A stretch of 64,000 bases of DNA, from positions 1,550,001 through 1,614,000 of the forward strand of contig CP114485.1 in NCBI GenBank assembly GCA_027186245.1. The letters are read 5' to 3'. Every line of letters begins with the position of its first letter. The first letter of the stretch is position 1. The notes under the pieces are model-generated. The model had not been told where the DNA came from, did not search any database, and saw only the letters and a program-made list of their open reading frames with translations. This DNA comes from Coriaria nepalensis (Eukaryota; Streptophyta; Magnoliopsida; Cucurbitales; Coriariaceae). The position numbers and the translations under genes are program-made. Shown here piece after piece: positions 1 to 12,414 of the stretch.

Positions 1-827
1 TAGTGGAACCAACTAACGGTCTCAGTCTCGGCCGCTTTTATGGCGGGGCTGGTTGGTGGAAAAATGCGTCCACGTGGAGCGTTTGTTTAAACCCCATGTA
101 GATCCAAACCGTCATACGCAGGGGCCCCAACTGGGCTTGTGTGTAAAGTTGTAATAATAAGTTTACATCGTGGGCAAGAATCTTGGGCCTCTAGCGTGGG
201 TCTGGAGTAAAGCGGCCCATAATTGCCAAGAGTGTACGCAACCGAAGCGTGGACTTGGGTTTTTTTTTTTTTTTAAATTTTATTTACAGGTTGGTTTCAT
301 TCTTTAAACGAGAATAATAGAATGAAAATATATTTTATTTAATTATTTGATTCAATTTTATAATAAAATGAGAATAATTTTCAATTTCTACTTAAATAGA
401 AAAAAAAAACGATTCATCCCCTCTTTCTCAAATAGGCATTTGAATAGGCATTTGATGGGAATAAATTTACCTATTCGTTTAGGCGTACACGTTTATCTAG
501 TATCTAAATTTTATTGTGATCCTTCTATAATCTTGTAGTATCTGTATTCTTCAACCTCAGAAATTAGAAGATAACTCTCTCAAAATCGGTCTTTTTTACC
601 GTGTAACCAAAAGATAAAGATCAAAATAAAAATTACATTTTTGAAAAGGCTATATGTAATCATACCCAGAATCCAGATAGTTTATATAATGGAACAGATT
701 CTGATTGATATACAAGAATAAAACATGCATTTTTATGCAGTTTAATGTTTATCCATAAAAAAGGAAAAAGAGGGGGGGGGGGGGGGGGCTGCACTGTTTC
801 TATAGTCAAAAGTACTTGTTTTCTTCT
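1..827. other. Intergenic, no gene recognised
   Basis: The first ~260 bases are relatively GC-rich and carry a G-box (CACGTG at 71-76), so they may be a promoter of a gene to the left. The rest is AT-rich. A poly-G run lies at about 773-788. I see no coding exon. Confidence 0.5.
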
Positions 828-1711
828 TCAGCTGTCAAAGAGGCCATCATCTTGCCATATATCAGCTAAGAAATCTACCATCTCCTGCATATAACATACA
901 TAAATACATAAGTACATATAAATATAAGTTATATAAGCTCATCAATCATTATATTCACTCAAGCACTTTCTGATATCAGAAAATCTTACAGGGAGAGGAA
1001 TTGGGTCATGAAAAGGGTCATTAGTTAAGAGTATATCTTCGTATCCCATAGACCAGCTGCAACAAAAACAGACGATCTCTTGTTGAAACCATCATCTACA
1101 TCTTACTTTGTGATTTGCAATCTTTTATTATCCATGTATTAGAGCCCATTTGGGAGTGCTTAAAAAAATAGGTTTATAAGCATTAAGTGACTTATAAGTA
1201 GAAATGTATTTAAAAAGTACTTATAAATAAAAAAAACAGAAAAAGTGTTTAATTTATAATAAGCATCAGTGTGCTATGCTTATGAAAATAAACAGGGAAA
1301 GTGCGTTTTTTTTATAGGTAAATGCCCAAAACTATTTATTTTATAAAAATAAGCACTTTCAAGTGCATATAAGCACTCCCAAACGGCCTCTTAGTTTTGC
1401 AAAGGATACCTTATAATTGGGTCTTTTTCGGCTCTTTGTCGGTGAGATTGATTTCCGATCCACTTTCTTCGACTTTCATGCCAAAGCATTGCCGCTGCAC
1501 AACCACATTCAATTATGCAATCAGGAATAACATGTTATTACCCGGGATCACTTTACCAAAAGGATTATCTTTTACCATGATTGACAAATTTAGAAGGCTC
1601 GGTATGATCATCCGTTTCTGAGGATTTTTTGTCTTTCTTGAGCGATGCTGTTGAATGCTGCAAAGATTGTTTCTTATCTGAATGCAAATCCCTATTATCT
1701 AGCTCCATCAT
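828..1711 (-). CDS. Gag1-like clamp (former DUF4050) small protein, 114 aa
   Basis: Four coding exons on the minus strand: 1576-1711, 1410-1494, 990-1056 and 828-884. All have GT-AG borders and phases that close exactly (345 nt). The N-terminus is lysine-rich and polar. The conserved part starts around residue 46 with an AAMLWHESRRKW block, followed by DPIISWSMGYEDIL, then a DPFHDPIPLP / EMVDFLADIW block and the acidic end GLFDS. This order matches the plant family annotated as Gag1-like clamp domain proteins (Pfam PF13259, formerly DUF4050). The molecular role is unknown to me. An in-frame TGA lies upstream of the start ATG. A 5' UTR intron is likely: an acceptor near 1750 follows a donor near 2160. 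Intron 2 contains a MITE (1142-1390). Family assignment is from memory of the motif. Confidence 0.72.
1142..1390. mobile_element. Tourist/PIF-Harbinger-like MITE inside an intron
   Basis: The two ends are imperfect inverted repeats. The left end reads GAGCCCATTTGGGAGTGCTT and the reverse complement of the right end reads GAGGCCGTTTGGGAGTGCTT. A TTA direct repeat flanks the element (1139-1141 and 1391-1393). The interior is AT-rich and non-coding with several 'ataagtactt'-like inverted segments. The 3-bp TTA target duplication fits PIF/Harbinger MITEs. A diverged relative lies at 32214-32446. Confidence 0.75.
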
Positions 1712-2724
1712 ATCCAGAATTCAAACCACTTGACCAATAACTGTTCTGCAAGACGTATATGCTTTGTTTACAACACCACACAGATGTACAGAACTGAAAA
1801 TAAGTTATGCTTTGTTTAAGAAGATGGAATAGTGATGCATGTTAACCCATTTCAAGGATTCAGATTTCACCCATTCTTTCCTCGAGCAATTCAATCTCTT
1901 TAAGACACAGAACAGGTTCGATAAGTCATTTCTTCTTCTTCAGCAACCAAAACATCAATTCCCACACATGAAGAAATTAACATTGGATTCTTAAGAACAG
2001 AAACAGATACAATGAAAAAGAAAGTGAAGAGCTAACATAGATAATAAAACGAACCAGAAACCACAACCGACACCCTAAAACTCAAAAACACTTTTTTTTC
2101 CCATTTGGACTCAAATTAGAATGCTCAAATCAAATGACTAGAAGAGAAAAGAAGCACCTTTTTCGAAGCAGTGCCTTATGACCGATCAAGCATTTGCGCA
2201 GAAAACAGAGGCGCAGGGATTCATGTAAGGAAAAAAGAAAAAGAAAAAGAAAAAAAGTTCTGATTTTTGTAGATGGGTTTTCACTTTCCGAAGGAGTTAG
2301 GTAGTAAATTCGTGGAAGGAGGGTTGGTACGGTTGATAAGGACGTAAAAAATTAACGTTTTAATTCCCATTTTTTGCTTTTCCTTCCTGATATCTATCTA
2401 AGCTTCTGTCTGAGAACGTTTCTCCGCAGTTTATCTGACGTGGATATGACTAGGAATGGATAGTAACCACCCCATTAAGGCTAGTTTAGTCATTTCATCA
2501 AGTAACCACCCCATTAAGGCTAGTTTAGTCATTTCATCAAGTAACCTTGCAAATTATTTTAGTATATAGGAGTTTTTCACCCACAGTTTTGCAGAACCAA
2601 GGAGCTCTACAATACTCTACTTAGAGATTAAGAAACAAGAAAACTAAAAGGCATTCATAAAAATTGTATTTAAAAAATAAAAAAGATACCCCCACTTGGA
2701 CTTGGAATCTTTTACTAACATGGA
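1712..2724. other. 5' region of the Gag1-like gene and 3' flank of the BAHD gene
   Basis: This holds the probable 5' UTR and UTR intron of the minus-strand gene to the left (about 1750-2280). It also holds a perfect 39-bp tandem duplication (2462-2539) and the downstream flank of the BAHD gene. I see no other coding signal. Confidence 0.5.
2462..2539. repeat. Perfect 39-bp tandem duplication (2 copies)
   Basis: Bases 2462-2500 and 2501-2539 are identical, beginning AGTAACCACCCCATTAAGGC. The start of a third copy (AGTAACC) follows. It is non-coding. Confidence 0.95.
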
Positions 2725-4071
2725 TCAGAGGCAAGAGAGAGATGGGTTAGGAGAAGCAAAAGCTAAAAAAGCAGGATCATTTTCCAAAACAGCCATTTTC
2801 TTGGCATCCAGAGTGATCCAAGCTTCAATCCCACCACCCCATTTAGACTCGGTAAAAATAGTCAAATTCCTGAACTTGGGCCCAACTTGACCCATCACAG
2901 CAACCCAATAAGGTGAGCCCCATCCAAAATCTACGTCAGTAAAAAACCTGGTCCAGCTAGTGAAAGCAAAAACATCAGGCTCCTCGAACAAAAGCAGCTG
3001 CTCGAGCTGGTCAAAGTACTCTGACACCGCCTTGAACCCTTCTTCGCCCTTTAAACTCATCAGATATTCAGAATCAAACCCAGCTAAGGACTCAATCATT
3101 AACTCCACCAACTGGTTCAGCTCTGGCTCCACCTGACTTTGGTCCGCAGCCACTGCGGCCCACCAGAAAAGATTTCCGGTCGCGTTGTTCAAGTGGGGAC
3201 TCATCCTAGGCCTCATGTTAACAGCTTGTGCTAAGATTGATGTCTTTAATGATCCTGAGATTGTTCTAGAAGCTGCCATTGTATGCTTCCATATAAAGCC
3301 GGTCAATGTCTCGGACCGAGACGGTTTAGGCACTGTCTTACTCTTGGCCTTCTCACGTAGAGCAGTAATCGATTCCGGACTGAAAACGAACCGTCTCGTT
3401 ACGTAACTAGCTTCCTTGAACCACAAGTGATCCATTAAAACAACGTAGGTTTCGGGTAATGTGACTCTTGGCGGGAAAGCCAAGGACCCTTCGCCGAGAT
3501 TCGGGTTGGTTACTTCATTTAACGAGCCACGAAGAATAGCGGTCCAAGATTTTATCAACGGGCTTAGTGTTCCTCCATCAGACGCCTTGTGACACAAGGA
3601 AATAGCAAGTGCTACGGAGCCGCAAGAGAAAAGGTTCACTTGGACAGCCATGTTGGGTATAGGCTCATGGTCTGTTTCCTTGCAGAAAGGGTGAAAAGGA
3701 AGGAACTTGTTTAGAAGTTGAGTGTCATTGAGCTTGAGAAACTTAGACATGGTGCAGTTGACTCTGGCTTCAAAGAAAGGGAGACCAGCAGAGAAGTCAT
3801 CAATGAAGAGATTCTGTTTGGTCCTTCCTGAAAGTGGGTAGTAGAGATTAAGAACTTCCGAGAGGGAGTTCTTGAGGTGGGACAGAAGGGTTTCAGGGGA
3901 ATTGAAATTCTTGGGACGATCAGATATGGAATAGAAGAGGATGAGAGGTGCATAAGTTGATGGGGTGAGCTGGTCAAAAAGGCAGAGGCTATACGGTTTG
4001 AAGTGGTCAAGTTTTGGTGTGGATGGCTTGATCATTTCTCTTGATATGATCTCTACTTCCATCCCTTGCAT
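2725..4071 (-). CDS. BAHD acyltransferase (vinorine synthase-like), 448 aa, single exon
   Basis: Members of this family transfer an acyl group from an acyl-CoA to a hydroxyl or amine of a specialised metabolite in the cytosol. The catalytic HxxxD motif is present as HKASD (H161, D165) in its usual central position. The structural DFGWG motif is intact at 381-385 near the C-terminus. An NMRPRM-type segment lies near residue 285. Length is typical (about 430-460 aa) and there is no intron, as in many clade III members. The first ATG gives MQGMEVE; the second ATG (at 4062) gives MEVEIISRE, closer to the usual family start, and could be the real one. The acceptor substrate cannot be inferred. A TATA-like CCTATATATTA lies at about 4163-4173, roughly 95 bases upstream. 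Confidence 0.92.
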   Translation of the reverse strand: MQGMEVEIISREMIKPSTPKLDHFKPYSLCLFDQLTPSTYAPLILFYSISDRPKNFNSPETLLSHLKNSLSEVLNLYYPLSGRTKQNLFIDDFSAGLPFFEARVNCTMSKFLKLNDTQLLNKFLPFHPFCKETDHEPIPNMAVQVNLFSCGSVALAISLCHKASDGGTLSPLIKSWTAILRGSLNEVTNPNLGEGSLAFPPRVTLPETYVVLMDHLWFKEASYVTRRFVFSPESITALREKAKSKTVPKPSRSETLTGFIWKHTMAASRTISGSLKTSILAQAVNMRPRMSPHLNNATGNLFWWAAVAADQSQVEPELNQLVELMIESLAGFDSEYLMSLKGEEGFKAVSEYFDQLEQLLLFEEPDVFAFTSWTRFFTDVDFGWGSPYWVAVMGQVGPKFRNLTIFTESKWGGGIEAWITLDAKKMAVLENDPAFLAFASPNPSLSCL

Positions 4072-4827
4072 ACAGAGAAAGAAACTGCTTCGGAAAAGTT
4101 AGAAGTATAAAGACTCTCCCCTCGTCCTCACTCTTTGATCCCTACAAACAAGAACAACAAAATAATATATAGGAGAAACAAAAGAATCGGATCATAGACA
4201 ATTAGCTTGTCCGATCTTAAAACCAAAGTAGGTGAAGCCTTGAACCGAAGAGTTATTGCATGAAGAACAAAAATGGGAAAATACAGGCTGCATGGCAGAT
4301 CTGACATCTAAAAGCAGCTAACATAGTACACATGCTACAATTTTTTATTTTGGGTAACAGGCAGCCTGCCCCATTTGGAAATGTGGTTTTCCTTATCAAC
4401 ATATACTTTCGCAAGACTTTCATTACAGCCTTCAGCATGTTGTGTCCCCCTCTACGTGCAATGTTTTTCTGAGCTCAACCCAGAGAACATTATTATTACC
4501 ATCACTAGCGTCTAGCTAGTAGCTACAGCATGGACCTTTTGCAAGCCTGAAAACTCTTTCTTAAATGGCAGTGATAGTGATGACTGTGTTGCATCATGCA
4601 CGGCCTTAACTGCGGGCCCATTTTCTTCTCGACCCAAAAGCTCCCTTTTTCCCAAGTTGGGTTTCATTTGTAGTGTTTACATAAACATAAATGAAAGCAT
4701 ACCATACAACAGCATCTTAAAGTGTACTCTAGATGACATCAAACTAGTAACCACTATAGTAAAACTGAAACAATCAATTAATTAAGCAAAGCATTTGATT
4801 TAAAAAAGAGGATATTTCTTCTATTTC
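4072..4827. other. BAHD 5' flank / protease 3' flank
   Basis: This contains the putative TATA box for the BAHD gene (minus strand, about 4163-4173) and then the 3' untranslated and downstream sequence of the protease gene. I see no convincing extra gene. A 61-codon minus-strand open frame at 4253-4438 has no recognisable features. Confidence 0.5.
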
Positions 4828-6311
<1,484 letters not shown>

Positions 6312-6373
6312 CCTTTTTCCTTCTTTCCCAGCCTTCAGATTAAGCCGAGGAGGCCATGGATCGGTGACTCGGT

Positions 6374-6542
6374 GTTATATGGATCGAGAAGGTTCTACTC
6401 TGTTACGTCAGTTTTCAGCTTCGTAAATGTAAGTACGTAAGTCGCATGCAGTGATTTCGTGCTATGAGCTCAACACGTAGAAGTGAACATGGACACGTGG
6501 AACTTGAACGTGGATTCCCACCTGGGCAGATTTGGGCACGTG
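6374..6542 (-). promoter_or_regulatory. ABRE/G-box cluster in the protease promoter
   Basis: Two perfect G-boxes (CACGTG at 6494-6499 and 6537-6542, each within CACGTGG) and one further ACGTGG (6508-6513) lie 180-235 bases upstream of the protease ATG. A minus-strand TATA-like sequence (CCATATAAC) is at about 6374-6382. Clustered ACGTGG cores are the usual ABA-responsive element arrangement. The regulatory role is inferred. Confidence 0.6.
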
Positions 6543-9500
6543 GACGTTTAACGTATAATTCAACATTTCAATAAGTACAAGTACTGCAAATGTTAACAGT
6601 GCCGGCCTGAGCAAGACAGCTGAGCCCCCGGCTTAAGCTCCCCAAATTTTGGGGCTTAAAATTTTTTTTTTTATTTGTAAAAATAAAGTTTAAAATTGAA
6701 AATTTCAGTGTAAGCTTAGGAAATCCTGTGAGCCTGTAGTAGTACTATAAGAATCGGTCCGTACATATTACAATATCATCAAAGACACAGAACAATAAAC
6801 ACACATCAATTTTCAGATATGTACATACTTCAAAAGGAAAATCAAACCGAGACTTTCAACCATCAAAGAAAATGCAATCCATTAACAAGATTCATATAAC
6901 CAACCATGACCAGTAAGATCATAGATGATGATTAAGTCAAACACAAGAGAGAGCGAGAGAGAGCAATTGCACGCCACAACAAGAAAATAAGGTTGTGCCC
7001 CACCAAATCGGGTCAGGTTGAATATAGCCCCGGGGTTGACATATAAGCTAGCATTGAAGTTAGGATGAAGATTACTCCCGTAATATAAATGATTTTTTAT
7101 TATTTTTTACTTCGAATCACTAATATCAAATCATATAATTATTTATAATAATACTATTATTTAGATATTTATAGAATCACTCCAGAATACCTCTGATAAA
7201 TGGCGGTCATGTATAAAGAGCAAAGCATGCTTATTAATGGACCACCACGATGACCAACAAATTTAAACTAAATAAATAAAAAATAAACAAAAGACCACCA
7301 CATCCACTTGTTGATCTTTGTGCTTGTGAGATATGGATCTGATACACATTTTCTGAAATTGATTGATGGCTAATTCAAAAAAGTAACATCCGTGAGTTTA
7401 GAATTTCATTGAAAATCTTATATTTTTATCCATTAAACCAACCCCTTAAGATTACATACAAATTTCATCACATAAGAAAAGCATCAACCTAACCAAGCCA
7501 ACACATGCGACAACCTTTTTAGCATCATCGCATGTGAAGTGGTAATTAATTAATCATATAATAAAACCCAATTTGATATTATTATTATATTAAAGGATTA
7601 CCACCCCCATGCTACACTTCCGGTTAAAGAGTAAATGGTCGTTTGATTTATTATAAAATATGAGAATAATAATAAGAACGATGATTAATCAAAATTTTAA
7701 GAAATTAATATGAATGAGAGTATTTTTATTTTATTATTTAGTTGTATTAGATAATGATTAATTTCATTATTTATTTTCAACAATTCCACTATTTGGTAGT
7801 GAAGGGAATATCTTATTAGGAATGAATATTTTTAATATAAACTGACTCGGACTAGTCGGATTTAAAAAATACATAACAAATTCGGTCGGATGACCCGATC
7901 GAATCATTAATAGACTTTTGAGTTGCGGTCGGATTGGATATCTGACCACCACCTGAATTACCCTTATGATCGGATCGAATTCGATCGGTTGGATTTAAGA
8001 AATACATAATAAATTTGGCCGACTGAATTATTAACGAACTTTCGGTTGCGGTCGGATAAGATATCTGACTGCTACTTAAATTACCCTTCTGATCAGATCG
8101 GATTTAAGATAAAAGAAAATTAAATAAAGAAAAAAAAAATTCGGATCATTCGATTCGAAATCCAACCGATCCGATCAGAATTTTTTCGGTCGGATTGGTA
8201 TTATATAAAGTTGGAAATGCAAGATAATCCGCATGTCAAATACGAAGGTCGGATAAAGTTGTAATTTTTTTGCGAGGAATGGGTGGGAACAATTCTAACT
8301 ATTTACTTATTATTTTCTTATCAATCACCATTTTCTATTTCTTTTATTTTGAAAAATAAAATTAATTCTTCAAAATAAATTATATAAAACAAAAAATAAT
8401 GGAAATCGATTAATACCTATTCGCATTCGTAATTTAGAGGAAACCAAACTAACCTCTAAAAATTAAAATGTTGCATACAAGTTGGAAGTGATTATGTCAT
8501 CTGTTAATGGATGATTATGTCATCATTACGTACATTACTTCATAATTTTCAATAATTAGAATCCTTTACCTCTGTTTCCTCGAAGTTTCTCTAACTGAAT
8601 ATTCTAATTAAAAGGAACGCTTTCATCGCTTTGGACTATTAAGCAATTGGGTTCGTCTTACTGTTTCTAGTCAATGCATTATAAAGATAGAAGGTGCAAA
8701 AATTTCTAATCCTCACACCTAAGTTATTTAATTTTATTTAAAGATAATTCATTTTAATTTGAAATTTGACACCGTATTAAATATATATATATATTTATAT
8801 TTTTTTCTTCTTATATCATATACGTATTAAATATATATATACGTATTGATGGTTTTCACTTTTCATAGTCTGGAGGACTAAAATGTATATATTCTATAAT
8901 TCAGGGGCCTGAATGCAATTTATTAGGAAAGAAGTTGATGGATGCCATTCAGAGAAGGAAATAGAAGCGGGTAGAGAGAGGGTGCAAAAATCTGTGTGTG
9001 GGGTGAGATATATCATCGCTTGAGCCTTGATGGGTAAGAAAAGAGAATGAGGGGTTGTGGGTCGGCGGCAATTACCCCGCCTTCAACAAACATTACCAAA
9101 TGTATCGTCAAAATATCGTGAACGTGATATATTATTGCTCGATATCCTGTTCCAAGTTGTCCGGAAAGTATTCCTTCTCGTAGGACTTGGTTTAGTATTT
9201 GCTCATTGAAATTTCAAAGATTTTGACTCAACAGCTTACTAACATATATCATGAGTATAAATATTATTAACAAATTTGAGATTTTTAATTAAAAATTAAT
9301 TGATTTATAATATTAAGTTATTAAAATTTATATTTTTTTAAAAATTATTTGAAATATTTTAAAGGTGTTTATTTTTTATTAAGCTAGTTCACCTATACTT
9401 CATATTTTCAATAAGATATTATCAAGAATATGACATTATCTTATACATGAATGAATAGTGAGTATTGATCGACCTTTCAAATACATTAATACCAGAAAGA

Positions 9501-9814
9501 ACCATCATTCCTTCCTCTATAAGACTTTTACTTTACTTCAAAGTATAGTTGTAAAAAATAATACAAGCGTGTCAGTGACTGTGAAGGGCACTTTATTATT
9601 ATTTGATGGAATCTACAATCCATTGAGCTGAGTAAACAACAAAGGGGAATGGATTAAGAGGACACCCAATTTGAATCTTATAGCTTTTATCCGCTTAGCT
9701 TCTTCTAATCCGTTTCGAGCAAAAACAGAGGAATACAGAAAACAGGGGAAGAAGGAAAAAACTGAGTAAAGGGGTAAGTTGGAACAGGAGTAGAAGTCGA
9801 AGTGGTAGTAAAAA
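6543..9814. other. Long AT-rich intergenic region
   Basis: No gene is recognised over about 3.2 kb. It contains a near-palindromic GC patch near 6635-6665 (TAAGCTCCCCAAATTTTGGGGCTTA), a GAGA-rich stretch near 6950, and a diverged tandem repeat at 7845-8110 inside a possible degenerate element (about 7640-8455). Poly-AT tracts follow, then the 5' flank of the ACT-domain gene. Confidence 0.5.
7845..8110. repeat. Diverged tandem duplication, unit about 130 bp
   Basis: Two consecutive copies share the order GTCGGATTTAA-(a/g)AAATACATAA, a GAATTATTAA-type block, then 'TTGCGGTCGGAT' + 'GATATCTGAC' and 'AATTACCCTT-TGATC-GATCG'. The first copy spans about 7855-7980 and the second about 7985-8105. The weakly inverted ends of the surrounding 0.8-kb AT-rich region (GGTCGTTTG near 7629; reverse complement GGTTAGTTTGG near 8450) suggest a decayed transposon, unproven. 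Confidence 0.6.
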
Positions 9815-11565
9815 ATGGGCATTTTGTACGAGGATGCCGTGGTTGTTACTATTGGAGAAAAACCAGGAGACCCTTCTGTTATTACTGTTAATTGCCCTGA
9901 CAAGACTGGCCTTGGCTGTGATCTCTGCCGGATTATTTTGCTCTTTGGCCTCAGCATTTCCAGAGGAGGTCAAGCTTATTTCCTACTCTGTATTTTACAT
10001 CTTCTTCTTTTTCTTTTTTCTTGATTTTAGTTGTTGGATCTGGATTTCTTAGATAAAGAAAACAGATGGGCCCTTGTGATCTTGAAATTTTTGCTCGAAT
10101 TTCAGAAGAGTTTTAGTTTGGATCTGAGATTGAATGAGAAAAAGAATAGTGTTTAAAATGAATCTATTGACTAAATCTATATTGGTTTATGTTGTGCTTG
10201 CTGTCTATGTTGAAGATGTTTCAACGGATGGGAAATGGTGCTACATAGTCTTTTGGGTGGTCGGAAAACCAACCACGAGGTGGAATTTATTGAAAAGAAG
10301 GCTATTAGAAGTCTGCCCTTCTCTTTTCTCTACTTCCGGCATATACTCTTACCGGCCGGAAAATCAGCTTCCGAAAACCTCCGACGTCTTCCTCTTGAAA
10401 TTCTGGTGCTCTTCTCACCGGAAAGGCCTGTTGCATGGTAAAAACTTTCATTTCTTTCCAAAACAGTTTCACTTTCTTGAGAAAAAAGTTACATGCTTTT
10501 ATTCATTTATCGATCTTTCTCTCCTTGTAGAAGTGACTGAAGTTCTTTGCGAGCTCGAGCTAACCATTAAACGAGTCAAGGTTTCGACCGCTCCCGACGG
10601 AAGATTAATGGACCTCTTCTTCGTTTCCGACACCAGGTATATGAGATCGAGTAATCAATACATTCATACTTTCTTTTATTCGAGTCAAATGACTGACTTT
10701 AAGCATTTTTCTTTTCCAGAGAACTTCTACATACAAGCAATAGACAAAAGGAGACAATTACTGGACTGAAAGCCGTTTTGAAAGACACTCTAATAAGCTG
10801 CGAAATCGAATTAGCCGGCCCGGAAATTACCAGATGCTCACAAACCTCTCCTTATCTTCCTTCCCCAATCACCGACCAAATGTTCAATCTAGAGCTACCC
10901 TTTCAAAAGTCGGATTCATCCTCCTTTCCGTACATTCCGGTACTTAAAATGGACAACACTTTAAGCCCGTCTCATACGCTTATCCAGCTCCTCTGCCTAG
11001 ACCACAAAGGCCTAATCTATGATATCATGAGAACCCTCAAGGATTACAATATTCAGATTTCTTACGGGCGATTCTCTGTGAACCTTAGTGGGAAATGTGA
11101 TGTCGAGTTGTTGACTATGCAAGCGGATGTGAAGAAGATAGTCGACCCGAACAAGCAGAATGCATTGTTGGGACGGTTGAGGATGGAGCTTCTACAGCCG
11201 TTAAGAGTGGCTACGGTCAGTAAAGGTCCTGATACGGAGCTGCTAGTAGCTAACCCTGTTGAGTTTTCGGGTAGAGGCCGGCCTCTTGTTTTCCATGACA
11301 TAACACTTGCTCTCAAGTCTCTTGACTTGAGCATCTTTTCGGTATGACTTGTTTCTAGTCTCTATTTGTGGCTTAAGTTTATACATTACTGTTGAAAAGG
11401 TATTTATCTTCTGAAATGGTGTTTTAGGTGGAGATTGGGAGACACATGATTCATGGACGGGAATGGGAAGTATATCGGATTTTGCTCGATGAAGCCGATA
11501 CTGCAATGGTTCCGAAGAACAAGATTGAAGAGGGTGTTAGAAATATATTAATGGGTTGGAATTAG
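9815..11565 (+). CDS. ACT-domain repeat protein (ACR9/ACR10-type), 413 aa
   Basis: ACR proteins are plant ACT-domain proteins proposed to sense amino acids or nitrogen status. Their biochemical role is not settled. Five exons: 9815-9968, 10216-10437, 10531-10636, 10720-11341 and 11428-11565, all GT-AG, summing to 1242 nt in frame. Visible ACT-type blocks are VITVNCPDKTGLGCDLCRII (first ACT, about residues 22-41), a KFWCSSHRKGLLHEVTEVL block spanning exons 2-3, and IQLLCLDHKGLIYDIMRTL in exon 4 (third ACT). The C-terminal exon encodes a partial last ACT with the end GVRNILMGWN. The organisation fits the ACR9/ACR10 subgroup rather than the four-ACT ACR1-8 subgroup. No transit or signal peptide is evident. 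Confidence 0.88.
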
Positions 11566-12414
11566 AGGTGTCTGTCTATATAGATAGACTTGAGACGATT
11601 CAAATTATTTTTACTGAAAGTTGGGGCGATGTACAGTATTTGTAAGTCTAAATCTCCTGCAGAATGCTAACTAAAACTAGCTACAATCGTGTAAATGAAG
11701 AGATTACTGTTGCAGAAAGGGTACGTTGTATAATCTACATGATGTTTGTCAATCTTAAATTATTTATTTTGAATTTTTCAAGGTGTTGATGTACCGGTAC
11801 AGAAGAATCGTTTGCTTAAACAATTGCGTTGTTTCAGTATACGTGTCAAGATGTTATGAATAGACTGACTACGAAGAATACTGCAAGTCGTATTCGTACA
11901 AACACTCTCGAGCATCGATCGTCTTTCTAATTCCAAGGTTACCTTTGTCCTCTGACATATACTACAATTAATTCCGCAATTCCCGTTTCAAACTCCAGTT
12001 TAGGATGATGGGTCTACTTTTACAACATGTTTGACTACATTTACGAAAATAATAGTGCCGACGATTTTGTGCAGCTGACTACTTTACTTTAAGGCAAGCG
12101 CATGGTATTGCGGTCCTCCACATTCTTTAGAATCGTCAACTCATATCCAGAAAGAGATTAATTATGTGCAGTTGTACTTACTTCATATTTGTGGCATTGA
12201 CCTTAAGGTCTTCCCATACGAATAAAATATCTGCGATTCTGCCCATCAACAATAATGTTAGACTGATCAAGACTATCATAAATGACGAGAACCCCCTCCT
12301 CGCCCATTCCCTCCGGTCTCTCTATATATATATGTATACTACTTGCTGTTCCTACTACTACAAAGTGCAAATCAATTAAACTAAGCTCATAGTCAGTCCC
12401 ACCTCTGCTAGCAA
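11566..12414. other. Intergenic: ACR 3' flank and MFS promoter
   Basis: 3' UTR of the ACT-domain gene followed by the promoter of the first MFS gene. A TATA-like tract TCTATATATATATG lies at 12321-12334, about 80 bases before the ATG at 12415. No additional gene seen. Confidence 0.55.

Noticed and set aside
6635..6665. Palindrome as a miRNA precursor
   Set aside because: The arms are too short and there is no loop of suitable size. It is more like a transposon-derived palindrome.
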